From contig CAJJBS010000037.1 in NCBI GenBank assembly GCA_905182385.1, forward strand, positions 1 through 6,915: a stretch of DNA of 6,915 bases, in the 5' to 3' direction. This DNA is from Fidelibacterota bacterium TCS55. GTDB taxonomy: Bacteria > Fidelibacterota > Marinisomatia > Marinisomatales > TCS55. Positions within the stretch are counted from its first letter, which is position 1; each line of letters opens with the position of its first letter. Positions 1-5,545 of this stretch are shown one piece after another. The translations under genes and the position numbers were made by a program. The notes beneath the pieces were generated by a model. The model saw only the letters and a list, made by a program, of their open reading frames with translations, did no database searches and had not been told where the DNA came from.

Positions 1-429
1 TTATTTACTCAATTTGGATTTAATGATTTTCTTCTAATGAAAGACCGAAACCTATACGGTTCTGGGATAAGATATAAAGTTATCGCTAATAATAAGTTAA
101 ATGCATTTCTTGGTATTGGCATAATGAAAGAGAATGAAAAGTATAATTTGAAAATTGAAAATTATAAATCGCTTTTCAGATCCACTAATTACTTGACATG
201 GCAGATTTATATAAGTGAGAATGTGACATTAAATAGTACAGTCTATTATCAATTAGAAACTTCGAAGCCAAAGGATCATAGAATTTTATATGATGGTGAT
301 TTTAAATTTAAGTTGAATGATAAATCAACTTTTACTTGTACGTTAAACTATAGATATGACAATGATCCACATGGTGACTTAGGGAAAACTTATATCCAAG
401 TAAGTAATGGAATTGAATTTAGTTTTTAA
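1..429 (+). CDS. DUF481-like outer-membrane beta-barrel protein, C-terminal part
   Basis: The frame is open from base 1, so the gene starts before the window; 142 residues and the TAA stop are visible. The first ATG in view, at 37, lies inside the reading frame and is probably not the start. The protein consists of alternating short strands, with the pattern FGFNDF, RNLYGSGIRYKV, NAFLGIGIMKENEKY, YYQLE, LNYRYDNDP, and ends in NGIEFSF. A terminal aromatic residue is typical of outer-membrane barrels. The strand pattern, the G-x-G-x-R-Y segment and the 'GIGIMKENEKY' segment resemble the DUF481 family (YdiY-like, function unknown). It converges with the carbamate kinase gene, with 77 bp or less between them. 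The family assignment is from pattern recognition only; a general small porin-like barrel is the alternative. Confidence 0.65.
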   Translation, partial: LFTQFGFNDFLLMKDRNLYGSGIRYKVIANNKLNAFLGIGIMKENEKYNLKIENYKSLFRSTNYLTWQIYISENVTLNSTVYYQLETSKPKDHRILYDGDFKFKLNDKSTFTCTLNYRYDNDPHGDLGKTYIQVSNGIEFSF

Positions 430-442
430 CTAGTATCTAATT

Positions 443-479
443 AAAATAATTATTTTTTCATCCTTTATTTTAGCTAAAA
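443..479. terminator. Possible weak bidirectional terminator between convergent genes
   Basis: Two AT-only or nearly AT-only palindromes lie between the convergent barrel and carbamate kinase genes: AAAATAATTATTTT at 443-456, running into six T on the + strand, and TTTTAGCTAAAA at 468-479. Their position suits transcription termination from both sides. The stems have almost no G-C pairs, so chance occurrence in AT-rich DNA is likely. Confidence 0.2.
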
Positions 480-505
480 ATATCTCATTTTATTTCCCCG
501 ATTGA

Positions 506-1447
506 TCAATTATTAATTATTGTTCCAAAATCATCATTTATTGCTTTTTTTACACCATCAATAGAGGTTATCACCACTTTATCACCATGGTGTTTTAAAA
601 AATATAATGCAGCTTTAAATTTTGGCCCCATACTACCTGCTTGAAAATGACCTTGTTCATAGTATAATTTTGCCTCAGAAGTACTAATCTTATTAAGAGG
701 TCTCTCATCTTTTTTACCATAATTTAAGTATGCACAATCAATATCGGTAATAATCCATAGTTCATTTGCTTTAATTACACGCCCTAACAGAGCAGCAGAC
801 AAATCTTTATCTATGACTGCATCAATACCTTCAAGGCTATCATTCTCATTCCAGTAAGCCGGTATCCCACCTCCACCAGAAGCAATAACGATGGTACCAC
901 TATTAACTAAAGTTTCAATTGACCGTCCATGTTCTATATACTTAGGTAAGGGACTTGGAACCACTTGTCGCCATTCATCTGTATTTTGTTCCTTAATAAT
1001 CCATCCAAATTGCTCTGCCAATATCTTAGCTTCTTCTTCTTTATAACATCGACCGATAAATTTTTCAGGGTTTTTAATTGAAGGATCATTTTTATCAATA
1101 ATTGTTTGAGTGATTAAAGTGACTACTTCTCTATCAATTAATTTATGCTTTAACGCATTTTGTAGTGATTGTTGTATCATATATCCAATGGAACCTTGTG
1201 TTTCTGCTACACAAACACCCAAAGGTAATGCAGGAATAGTATTGTGCGTAAGATGCATTCTATATAATTCATCGCCAACCTGAGGTCCATTTCCGTGAGT
1301 TAAGCAAATTTTATAACCTAGACTTATAAAATGCATTATAGACTCAAGACTTTGTCGGGTATGGGCAAATTGTTGATTAATTGTTCCCGCCTCTTTTTTT
1401 GGAGATAAGGCATTACCTCCAAGAGCTATTATAACTGACTTTTTCAT
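506..1447 (-). CDS. arcC: Carbamate kinase
   Basis: This 313-residue amino-acid-kinase-fold protein should interconvert ATP + carbamate with ADP + carbamoyl phosphate in the cytoplasm, usually to make ATP. Its length matches the family (about 310). Visible motifs in order are the N-terminal phosphate loop ALGGNAL (residues 8-14), LTHGNGPQVGDE (49-60), CVAETQGSIGYMIQQ (79-93), the mobile-subdomain segment KFIGRCY (129-135), RQVVPSPLPKYI (160-171), VIASGGGGIPA (187-197), VIDKDLSAALLG (211-222), ITDIDCAYLNYGK (233-245) and GSMGPKFKAA (271-280). No key segment is missing. The gene follows the DUF6090-like gene by 13 bp and is probably co-transcribed with it. No Shine-Dalgarno is seen, only A-rich DNA. 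No arginine deiminase or ornithine carbamoyltransferase is in view, so the source of carbamoyl phosphate is unknown; YqeA-type use alongside the nearby ammonia-lyase is possible. The symbol arcC is generic. Confidence 0.95.
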   Translation of the reverse strand: MKKSVIIALGGNALSPKKEAGTINQQFAHTRQSLESIMHFISLGYKICLTHGNGPQVGDELYRMHLTHNTIPALPLGVCVAETQGSIGYMIQQSLQNALKHKLIDREVVTLITQTIIDKNDPSIKNPEKFIGRCYKEEEAKILAEQFGWIIKEQNTDEWRQVVPSPLPKYIEHGRSIETLVNSGTIVIASGGGGIPAYWNENDSLEGIDAVIDKDLSAALLGRVIKANELWIITDIDCAYLNYGKKDERPLNKISTSEAKLYYEQGHFQAGSMGPKFKAALYFLKHHGDKVVITSIDGVKKAINDDFGTIINN

Positions 1448-1460
1448 TTATTTTTAATAG

Positions 1461-2210
1461 TTAATTAATTTTTAATTCTTTTTCAATCAATATTTTCAAT
1501 TCTTCAAGAGTTGTCTTAAAATTTTCAATAAAGAACATTACAAAAAATCTATTTCTGTTTTTTAGATCAATATAAGTTCTTACATAATCTTTAGTAAGAA
1601 AGTATTTTAATTCTTCAATAGGTTTATCATAGTTACCAACATTGTCATTATTACGATCTCTTATTTCTTTATGTGTTGTTGAAAGTACTCGTGCTAATTT
1701 TTTATCATTTTGATTGACAAGTGTATTTCTGAAATTAATCTGCATATCAATTTCAGATTGAACGTTTTTTAACACAAACCCTAAATCAGTCTTATATAGA
1801 TTATTAATTTTTTTTCGTATTTCTATATTTCGTATTTCTTTTAAGGAGCCATCCTGCATAATCATTTCAATTGAAGATAGCGGTGGATGAAATTCTCTAT
1901 AATCAAAAAATAGCGTATTAAAGACAAAAGGTTTTTGCTTACTTAATGCGATTGCTACTGAATCAATATTCATATTCTCCCAATTAATTGCAAAATAATT
2001 CATCCATAGGCTATCTGCTTGAAATGCTACATCTCTTGATTCTAAAAACATTTCCGTTTGATTTATATCACTATAAATTGAATTAAGAAGAACTATCTCT
2101 TGCTCATTCTTTTGTCGGAATTCTTGATTTTTATCAATCCATAAAGAGCCGGAAATGCCGAGCAAGACTGCTATAAACTCTACGCCACCTCTTGCTAAAA
2201 TTTTATTCAT
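1461..2210 (-). CDS. DUF6090-like membrane-anchored protein of unknown function
   Basis: 249 residues. A single hydrophobic segment at about residues 9-24 (GVEFIAVLLGISGSLW) is followed at once by WIDKNQEFRQKNEQE, a charged stretch likely to be helical, and LLNSIYSDI. The middle holds SSIEMIMQDGSLKEIRN, which resembles the 'SG-x-L-x-x-I-x-N' segment of Bacteroidota DUF6090 proteins. The C-terminus is rich in K/E helices. It is probably an inner-membrane anchored helical protein with no visible catalytic motif. An in-frame TAA lies two codons before the ATG, so the start cannot be moved upstream. It has no Shine-Dalgarno. The carbamate kinase gene follows 13 bp later, which suggests one operon. 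The family call is tentative and the function is unknown. Confidence 0.7.
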   Translation of the reverse strand: MNKILARGGVEFIAVLLGISGSLWIDKNQEFRQKNEQEIVLLNSIYSDINQTEMFLESRDVAFQADSLWMNYFAINWENMNIDSVAIALSKQKPFVFNTLFFDYREFHPPLSSIEMIMQDGSLKEIRNIEIRKKINNLYKTDLGFVLKNVQSEIDMQINFRNTLVNQNDKKLARVLSTTHKEIRDRNNDNVGNYDKPIEELKYFLTKDYVRTYIDLKNRNRFFVMFFIENFKTTLEELKILIEKELKIN

Positions 2211-2222
2211 TATTTAATTCTT

Positions 2223-2244
2223 TATTTGACCAGAGACGTTTCAT
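2223..2244. repeat. Imperfect direct repeat, copy 1 (22 bp)
   Basis: Reads TATTTGACC...CGTTTCAT on the + strand and matches the copy at 3106-3128 except for one missing C and one A/G change. It lies immediately upstream of the DUF6090-like gene. On the - strand it begins with ATG AAA CGT CTC TGG. Confidence 0.7.
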
Positions 2245-2541
2245 ACAAGAACTTACAAAAAGTATTCTACAGTGTGGGGACGGCATTTACTCCAAACCCC
2301 TACACCTTCCATTTTCAGTGCCTAGGGGGTCTTGCTCATTGAGTTTTCTTCTTTTGTTAAGGAATGATAGTGAGTGCCTTATAGTGTATAGGCGGGTCAG
2401 TATAGGCCATTAGTCAGAGAGAGTATATTTGTTTATAGTATACCAAGGCCTGTAGGGGCGTATATAGTATGTATACAGATGTGCACAGCTATTTATATGG
2501 CAGGGACCCATAACGCCCCACGCTTAGGTGAGGCTCTTTTT
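2245..2541. other. Structured, GC-richer noncoding patch (possible ncRNA or element remnant)
   Basis: This stretch contains runs such as GTGTGGGG, CCTAGGGGG and GGGGCG that are absent from the AT-rich neighbourhood. Visible stems are: 2272-2279 with 2297-2305 (8 bp, one bulged T); 2401-2408 with 2447-2454 (8 bp including one G-U), which encloses a GTATA/TATAC inner stem; and 2455-2461 with 2513-2519 (GGGGCGT/ACGCCCC, 7 bp). The second and third stems abut exactly, as in coaxially stacked RNA. A competing pairing, CCCCTACA (2297-2304) with TGTAGGGG (2451-2458), is also possible. A 73-codon frame crosses part of it but looks spurious. It could be a structured RNA on either strand, the leader of the DUF6090-like/carbamate kinase transcript, or a decayed mobile-element end. 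I do not recognise a known family. Confidence 0.4.
2515..2541 (+). terminator. Terminator-like hairpin on the + strand
   Basis: GCC (2515-2517) pairs with GGC (2532-2534), and CAC (2519-2521) pairs with GTG (2528-2530), with a C/A mismatch between them and a six-base loop. TCTTTTT (2535-2541) follows. This would end a rightward transcript through the GC-richer patch. The stem is short and competes for 2515-2519 with the GGGGCGT/ACGCCCC stem, so this is a weak call. Confidence 0.3.
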
Positions 2542-2643
2542 AAGGATAAAGATAAAGTTTCAGTTCTCAATTAGAAGTTGTATGATGATGTTCTCATTAT
2601 AGTTTTTCTTTATTATTATTGAATTAAACCAATCTTCACTTAA

Positions 2644-2668
2644 TCTATTTAAATAGAAAAATCTATTT
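2644..2668. repeat. AT-rich alternating inverted repeat
   Basis: TCTATTT (2644-2650), AAATAGA (2651-2657), a four-A spacer and TCTATTT (2662-2668) form two overlapping possible hairpins just downstream of the lipoprotein gene. It may help end that transcript, but no T-run follows on the - strand. The remainder of 2542-2686 shows nothing else I can support. Confidence 0.35.
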
Positions 2669-2686
2669 GAAAATTTATTATCGGTA

Positions 2687-2995
2687 CTAAGATGGAAACA
2701 CTGAACAATTAGCACTGGTTAATGTTATACCACTTTGCATTTCTGTTTTTTCGGCACCTTCTGGCATACAATCAACTATTTCTTGAATTATGGTAACGAA
2801 TTTATCGCAATCTGCTTTTGTCGCTGTACCAGCATCGACTTTTGCTTCAAATTCGCTATTCGCAGCTTCCATTGTTTGTTCAGCATTAGCTAAAATTGAA
2901 GCACAAGCAGTAGCTTCAGTAGCTTCTTTAACTTTGTCCTCACAAGAAACAAACATAAATATTGGCAATAATAAACTTATTAGTTTTATTTTCAT
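2687..2995 (-). CDS. Small cysteine-rich lipoprotein
   Basis: 102 residues. A basic start (MKIK) and hydrophobic stretch (LISLLLPIFMF) end in the lipobox-like FVSC, giving a lipidated Cys18 followed by EDK. The acidic residues directly after the cysteine recall the surface-export signals of some Bacteroidota lipoproteins, but this is only suggestive. The mature part is Ala/Glu-rich and predicted helical, with four further cysteines (31, 63, 76, 97) that could form two disulfides in the periplasm or outside the cell. No enzymatic motif is seen and I do not recognise the family. An AAGG-containing Shine-Dalgarno-like site lies about 8 bases before the ATG, which supports this start. The terminator at 3082-3106 separates it from the upstream operon, so it probably has its own promoter. 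Confidence 0.75.
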   Translation of the reverse strand: MKIKLISLLLPIFMFVSCEDKVKEATEATACASILANAEQTMEAANSEFEAKVDAGTATKADCDKFVTIIQEIVDCMPEGAEKTEMQSGITLTSANCSVFPS

Positions 2996-3003
2996 TCTTT
3001 TTT

Positions 3004-3008
3004 TCCTT
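3004..3008 (-). promoter_or_regulatory. Ribosome binding site of the small lipoprotein gene
   Basis: On the - strand this reads AAGGA, 8 bases before the ATG at 2995. It is notable because most other genes here lack such a site. Confidence 0.5.
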
Positions 3009-3081
3009 CATTTGAGAATAATTACAATTCCTAAGATTGAAAGTTACAAAAACAACCCATGAATCCGAACCTATCATTTAT

Positions 3082-3106
3082 AAAAAAAAGCCCTCCTTAG
3101 GAGGCT
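3082..3106 (-). terminator. Intrinsic terminator of the Nudix/methyltransferase/ammonia-lyase operon
   Basis: On the - strand, AGCCTCC pairs with GGAGGGCT (7 bp with one bulged base, loop TAA), followed by eight T. It starts 36 bases after the stop codon of the ammonia-lyase gene. This is a textbook rho-independent terminator pointing left. It directly adjoins the second copy of the 22/23-bp direct repeat, sharing base 3106. Confidence 0.85.
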
Positions 3107-3128
3107 ATTTGACCCAGAGGCGTTTCAT
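3106..3128. repeat. Imperfect direct repeat, copy 2 (23 bp)
   Basis: Reads TATTTGACCC...CGTTTCAT on the + strand, the partner of 2223-2244 with one extra C and one G for A. It sits between the ammonia-lyase stop codon and its terminator. On the - strand it spells an eight-codon frame, MKRLWVK plus stop. Confidence 0.7.
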
Positions 3129-3142
3129 TTAGTTATAGCTAG

Positions 3143-4255
3143 TTAATCTTTAATTATTCTTTTATAATTTATTTTATCAGTGTCACCTTCAGTGTTAATT
3201 ATCAAAATATTTGAATTCTCATTTAAAGAATTATTATAAAATTTATTTGATTTAATTAAAGCAATAAGCGCACCTAATCCACTGGCTCCTGATTCACCTG
3301 CAACTATTTTTGAGTCACCTTTGATTGGTTTTGAAAGCACACGCATTGCTTCCTCAGTAAAACTATCTGTAATTGAGATGGAAGAAGAAATACTATTTTT
3401 TAATATTTTCCAAGCCAAAGTAGAAACGGTTCCACAATCAAGCCCAGCCATAGATGTTGATTCTTTTTTATTAATTTTTACTCTTTTTTTAGCTTTAATG
3501 GATTCAGCTAAACAATTTGCTGAAAAAGGTTCAACACTAAAAAATAGCGGATAATAATCCCAATTATTTAAAATATAGCTAATTATTGAAGCAGCCCAAC
3601 TTCCCACACCTGTTTGAAGAAAAATTAAATCGATTTTTTTATCTTTAATTTGATTGGTTACTTCATCCATTTGTGTCCAATAACCTTTCATAATATCTAA
3701 AGGTATTTTTTCATATCCATCCCATGCAGTGTCCTGAATCAAAGACCATGAACCATTGCCATTCCTATTTCCTTGGATTACTTTTCTATTCGCAATCTCA
3801 ACTGCACTATCATAACCTTCATCAATAACAATTACTTCTGCATTCTTACTTTTGATTGCATTCACTCTATCAATAGCTGTTCCTTTTGGCATGTAAATAA
3901 TAGCTTTTCTTTTAAGCTTTTGAGCCATCCATGCAACAGCATGCCCATGATTACCATCCGTTGCTGTACAAAAAGTCTCTATGTTTGGGTTTTTTTCAAT
4001 TTCTTTTTTCATGGCATAAGAAGCGCCTAAAGCTTTAAATGCGTTTAATCCAAAACGATAACTTTCATCTTTAACAAGAATGCTGCCAACGCCTAGCTCT
4101 TTGGAAAGCTCATTAAGCTCAATTAGTGGCGTTTGTATATTTCCCAACGATTTATGAAATTTTAATACGTCAATCAAGTCAGATGGGTAAAAATTTAAAG
4201 CTTCTTTCGTTTCGTCAAGGTTGAACATTTCATTATTTATAATATCAATATTCAT
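3143..4255 (-). CDS. ygeX: Diaminopropionate ammonia-lyase-like PLP enzyme (YgeX type)
   Basis: This 370-residue fold-type II PLP enzyme should convert 2,3-diaminopropionate to pyruvate and two ammonia. Visible features match E. coli YgeX: TPL (42-44), VKDESYRFGLNAFKALGASYA with the predicted Schiff-base Lys74, TATDGNHGHAVAW (97-109) with Asp100, YMPKGTAIDRV, QDTAWDGYEKIP (174-185) with Asp175, QTGVGSWAAS (214-223) in the region of a glycine-rich loop, VEPFSANC, MAGLDCGTVSTLAWKIL, AGESGASGLGAL (319-330) and the C-terminal NTEGDTDKINY. Lys74, Asp100 and Asp175 align by motif with Lys77, Asp120 and Asp189 of the E. coli enzyme, and the spacing differences are explained by short indels. The length is a little under the usual 390-400. 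Its ATG follows the methyltransferase stop directly (TAAATG), so translation is probably coupled. It is the last gene before the terminator. A threonine dehydratase-like activity is the alternative. Confidence 0.9.
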   Translation of the reverse strand: MNIDIINNEMFNLDETKEALNFYPSDLIDVLKFHKSLGNIQTPLIELNELSKELGVGSILVKDESYRFGLNAFKALGASYAMKKEIEKNPNIETFCTATDGNHGHAVAWMAQKLKRKAIIYMPKGTAIDRVNAIKSKNAEVIVIDEGYDSAVEIANRKVIQGNRNGNGSWSLIQDTAWDGYEKIPLDIMKGYWTQMDEVTNQIKDKKIDLIFLQTGVGSWAASIISYILNNWDYYPLFFSVEPFSANCLAESIKAKKRVKINKKESTSMAGLDCGTVSTLAWKILKNSISSSISITDSFTEEAMRVLSKPIKGDSKIVAGESGASGLGALIALIKSNKFYNNSLNENSNILIINTEGDTDKINYKRIIKD

Positions 4256-4966
4256 TTATTTTATCTTTTTTGTAAAGAACAGCATATGCTGTAGTGGAAG
4301 TTCATCAAAAGAACGATTAAAAACAAAACCGGTATAATTCATTTCTTTTTGTACTTGCTTAACGCTCATTTTATGTAATGGCTTAATCATTATCTTTGGA
4401 TCTTCTTTTTTATATTCAACTAAAATAACTTGGCCATTTACTTTCATTGCTCTGTGAATATCTTGCATAACCTCATAAGGAAACTCTAGTTCATGGTAAA
4501 CATCTACCATAATTAAGTAATCTACTGATTCATCAGGAAGGTTCGTTACTTTATCACTTCCAAGAATAAATTCTACATTATCTACTTTATTAGCCATCAT
4601 ATTATTTTTATTAATTTTCAACATTTCTTTTTGAATATCTACTGCATATACTAGACTGCATAAAGGTGCAAGTCTTTTTGTATAATAACCACTACCTGCT
4701 CCAAAATCTGCTATTATATCATTTGTTTTTAACCCAACCGATTTAACAACTAAGTCAGTTCGTTCTTCCGAAGATCTTGTGGTACGTTCAAGCCAAGGGG
4801 CTCCTAAGTGACCCATGATAGTACTAATCTCTCTACCTAAATAAATTTTTCCGGTCCCATCCCTATTTGGTTTTTTATAATCATAGTTTTGTGAATGAGC
4901 TAGTTGAAAAAAAAGAATAAATAATAAAGTGAAATAATATTTTTTAAACAATTTATTTATTACCAT
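4256..4966 (-). CDS. Class I SAM-dependent methyltransferase with a signal peptide
   Basis: 236 residues. The N-terminus is basic (MVINKLFKKYY), then hydrophobic (FTLLFILFFQL), then AHS before Gln26, a convincing signal peptidase I site. A Rossmann-fold methyltransferase follows: SAM-binding motif I IADFGAGSGYYTKRL (residues 85-99), acidic Asp110 in VYAVDIQKEML, GSDKVTNLPDESVDYLIMVDVYHEL (136-160) and GQVILVEYKKEDP (178-190). The extra N-terminal block (DGTGKIYLGREISTIMGHLGAPWLERTTR) before the fold is seen in exported methyltransferase-like proteins of Bacteroidota and related groups. The substrate is unknown. Export is odd because SAM is cytoplasmic. It begins 2 bp after the Nudix gene and abuts the ammonia-lyase gene. 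An uncleaved membrane anchor is the alternative to secretion. Confidence 0.85.
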   Translation of the reverse strand: MVINKLFKKYYFTLLFILFFQLAHSQNYDYKKPNRDGTGKIYLGREISTIMGHLGAPWLERTTRSSEERTDLVVKSVGLKTNDIIADFGAGSGYYTKRLAPLCSLVYAVDIQKEMLKINKNNMMANKVDNVEFILGSDKVTNLPDESVDYLIMVDVYHELEFPYEVMQDIHRAMKVNGQVILVEYKKEDPKIMIKPLHKMSVKQVQKEMNYTGFVFNRSFDELPLQHMLFFTKKIK

Positions 4967-4968
4967 AA

Positions 4969-5355
4969 TTATTTACCTAAATCTTTAATAATTGGAATAT
5001 CACCTGGAAGCATGTCATACTTTCTAAACTCATTATACTTTATCCATTTAATTTTATCATGAGCATTTAATTTTATAGTACCAGAAAATTTATTAACTAA
5101 ATAAAAATTCATATTATAAATGATATCATGAGAACTATAATCATATGATTTATAGAAAGAATATTCAATCACTTTGATTTCAAGTTCTTCATCTAATTCT
5201 CTTTTTAAACACATTTCCTTTGTTTCATTAATCTCAAGTTTACCACCAGGGAACTCCCAAAATCCAGAACCCTTAAAATGAGGTGACCTTCTTGCAATAA
5301 GAAATAAGTCTTTTTGTATTATTATTCCAGCTACAACTGTTATTCTTTTTAGCAT
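4969..5355 (-). CDS. MutT-like Nudix hydrolase
   Basis: 128 residues, the usual size for small MutT-type pyrophosphohydrolases that clean oxidised or excess NTPs. The order is typical: VVAGIIIQKDLFLIARR (7-23), FWEFPGGKLE (32-41), the Nudix box from Gly38 to Ile60 with Glu44, Arg52, Glu53, Glu56 and Glu57 present, then HDKIKWI (99-105) and LPGDIPIIKDL (116-126). The box deviates at residue 59, where the usual glycine is glutamate. The WEFPGGK-LE and LPGDIPII segments fit the (d)CTP/8-oxo-dGTP diphosphatase group, but substrate cannot be read from sequence. It is the first gene of a three-gene leftward operon. The ATG has only A/T-rich DNA upstream and no Shine-Dalgarno. Confidence 0.88.
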   Translation of the reverse strand: MLKRITVVAGIIIQKDLFLIARRSPHFKGSGFWEFPGGKLEINETKEMCLKRELDEELEIKVIEYSFYKSYDYSSHDIIYNMNFYLVNKFSGTIKLNAHDKIKWIKYNEFRKYDMLPGDIPIIKDLGK

Positions 5356-5413
5356 TAATAACTTATTTTTTTATAAAATTAAGTTTCATACTTAATCTTG
5401 ATTTAAAGTAAAA

Positions 5414-5440
5414 GTATTCAACAAATTTTTGTTTAAATAC
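5414..5440. promoter_or_regulatory. Imperfect palindrome in the divergent promoter region
   Basis: GTATTCAACAAA (5414-5425) is mirrored by TTTGTTTAAATAC (5428-5440), differing by one base and a one-base insertion. It lies in the 190-bp AT-rich region between the divergent Nudix and carboxypeptidase genes, where an operator for a dimeric regulator would be expected. Promoters for both genes must lie in this region, but I see no convincing TTG/TAnnTTTG pair. Confidence 0.3.
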
Positions 5441-5536
5441 ATAAATTGGTTAGTTAAATTAAAGAAAAAGAATAATTGATTTTTACATATTAAATTTATC
5501 AATCTATACTAAAACTTTTATTTAAAATTATGTGAT

Positions 5537-5540
5537 GAGG
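5537..5540 (+). promoter_or_regulatory. Ribosome binding site of the M14 carboxypeptidase gene
   Basis: GAGG lies five bases before the ATG at 5546. It supports this start, which also gives a complete signal peptide. Confidence 0.5.
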
Positions 5541-5545
5541 AATTC

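Noticed and set aside
2192..2413. 73-codon + strand ORF across the GC-richer patch
   Set aside because: It starts inside the DUF6090-like gene on the other strand, has no recognisable domain or ribosome site, and runs through the inverted repeats. It looks like chance.
2451..2534. Possible integron attC-like site (GGGGCGT ... CATAACGCCCC)
   Set aside because: The 7-bp inverted repeat is real, but the paired AAC/GTT core boxes at both ends are not present and no integrase is in view.
3055..3075. tRNA T-arm-like GGTTCGGATTC on the - strand
   Set aside because: The flanking bases do not form the T stem and no acceptor or anticodon arm is found nearby.
2790..4030. + strand ORFs at 2790-3062, 3321-3554 and 3773-4030
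   Set aside because: They are antisense to the lipoprotein and ammonia-lyase genes, whose frames show clear family motifs.
5356..5545. Bacteroidota-type promoters (TTG ... TAnnTTTG) in the divergent region
   Set aside because: Several near matches such as TAAATTTA and TACTTTTA occur, but none has a TTG at the right distance, so no promoter is called.
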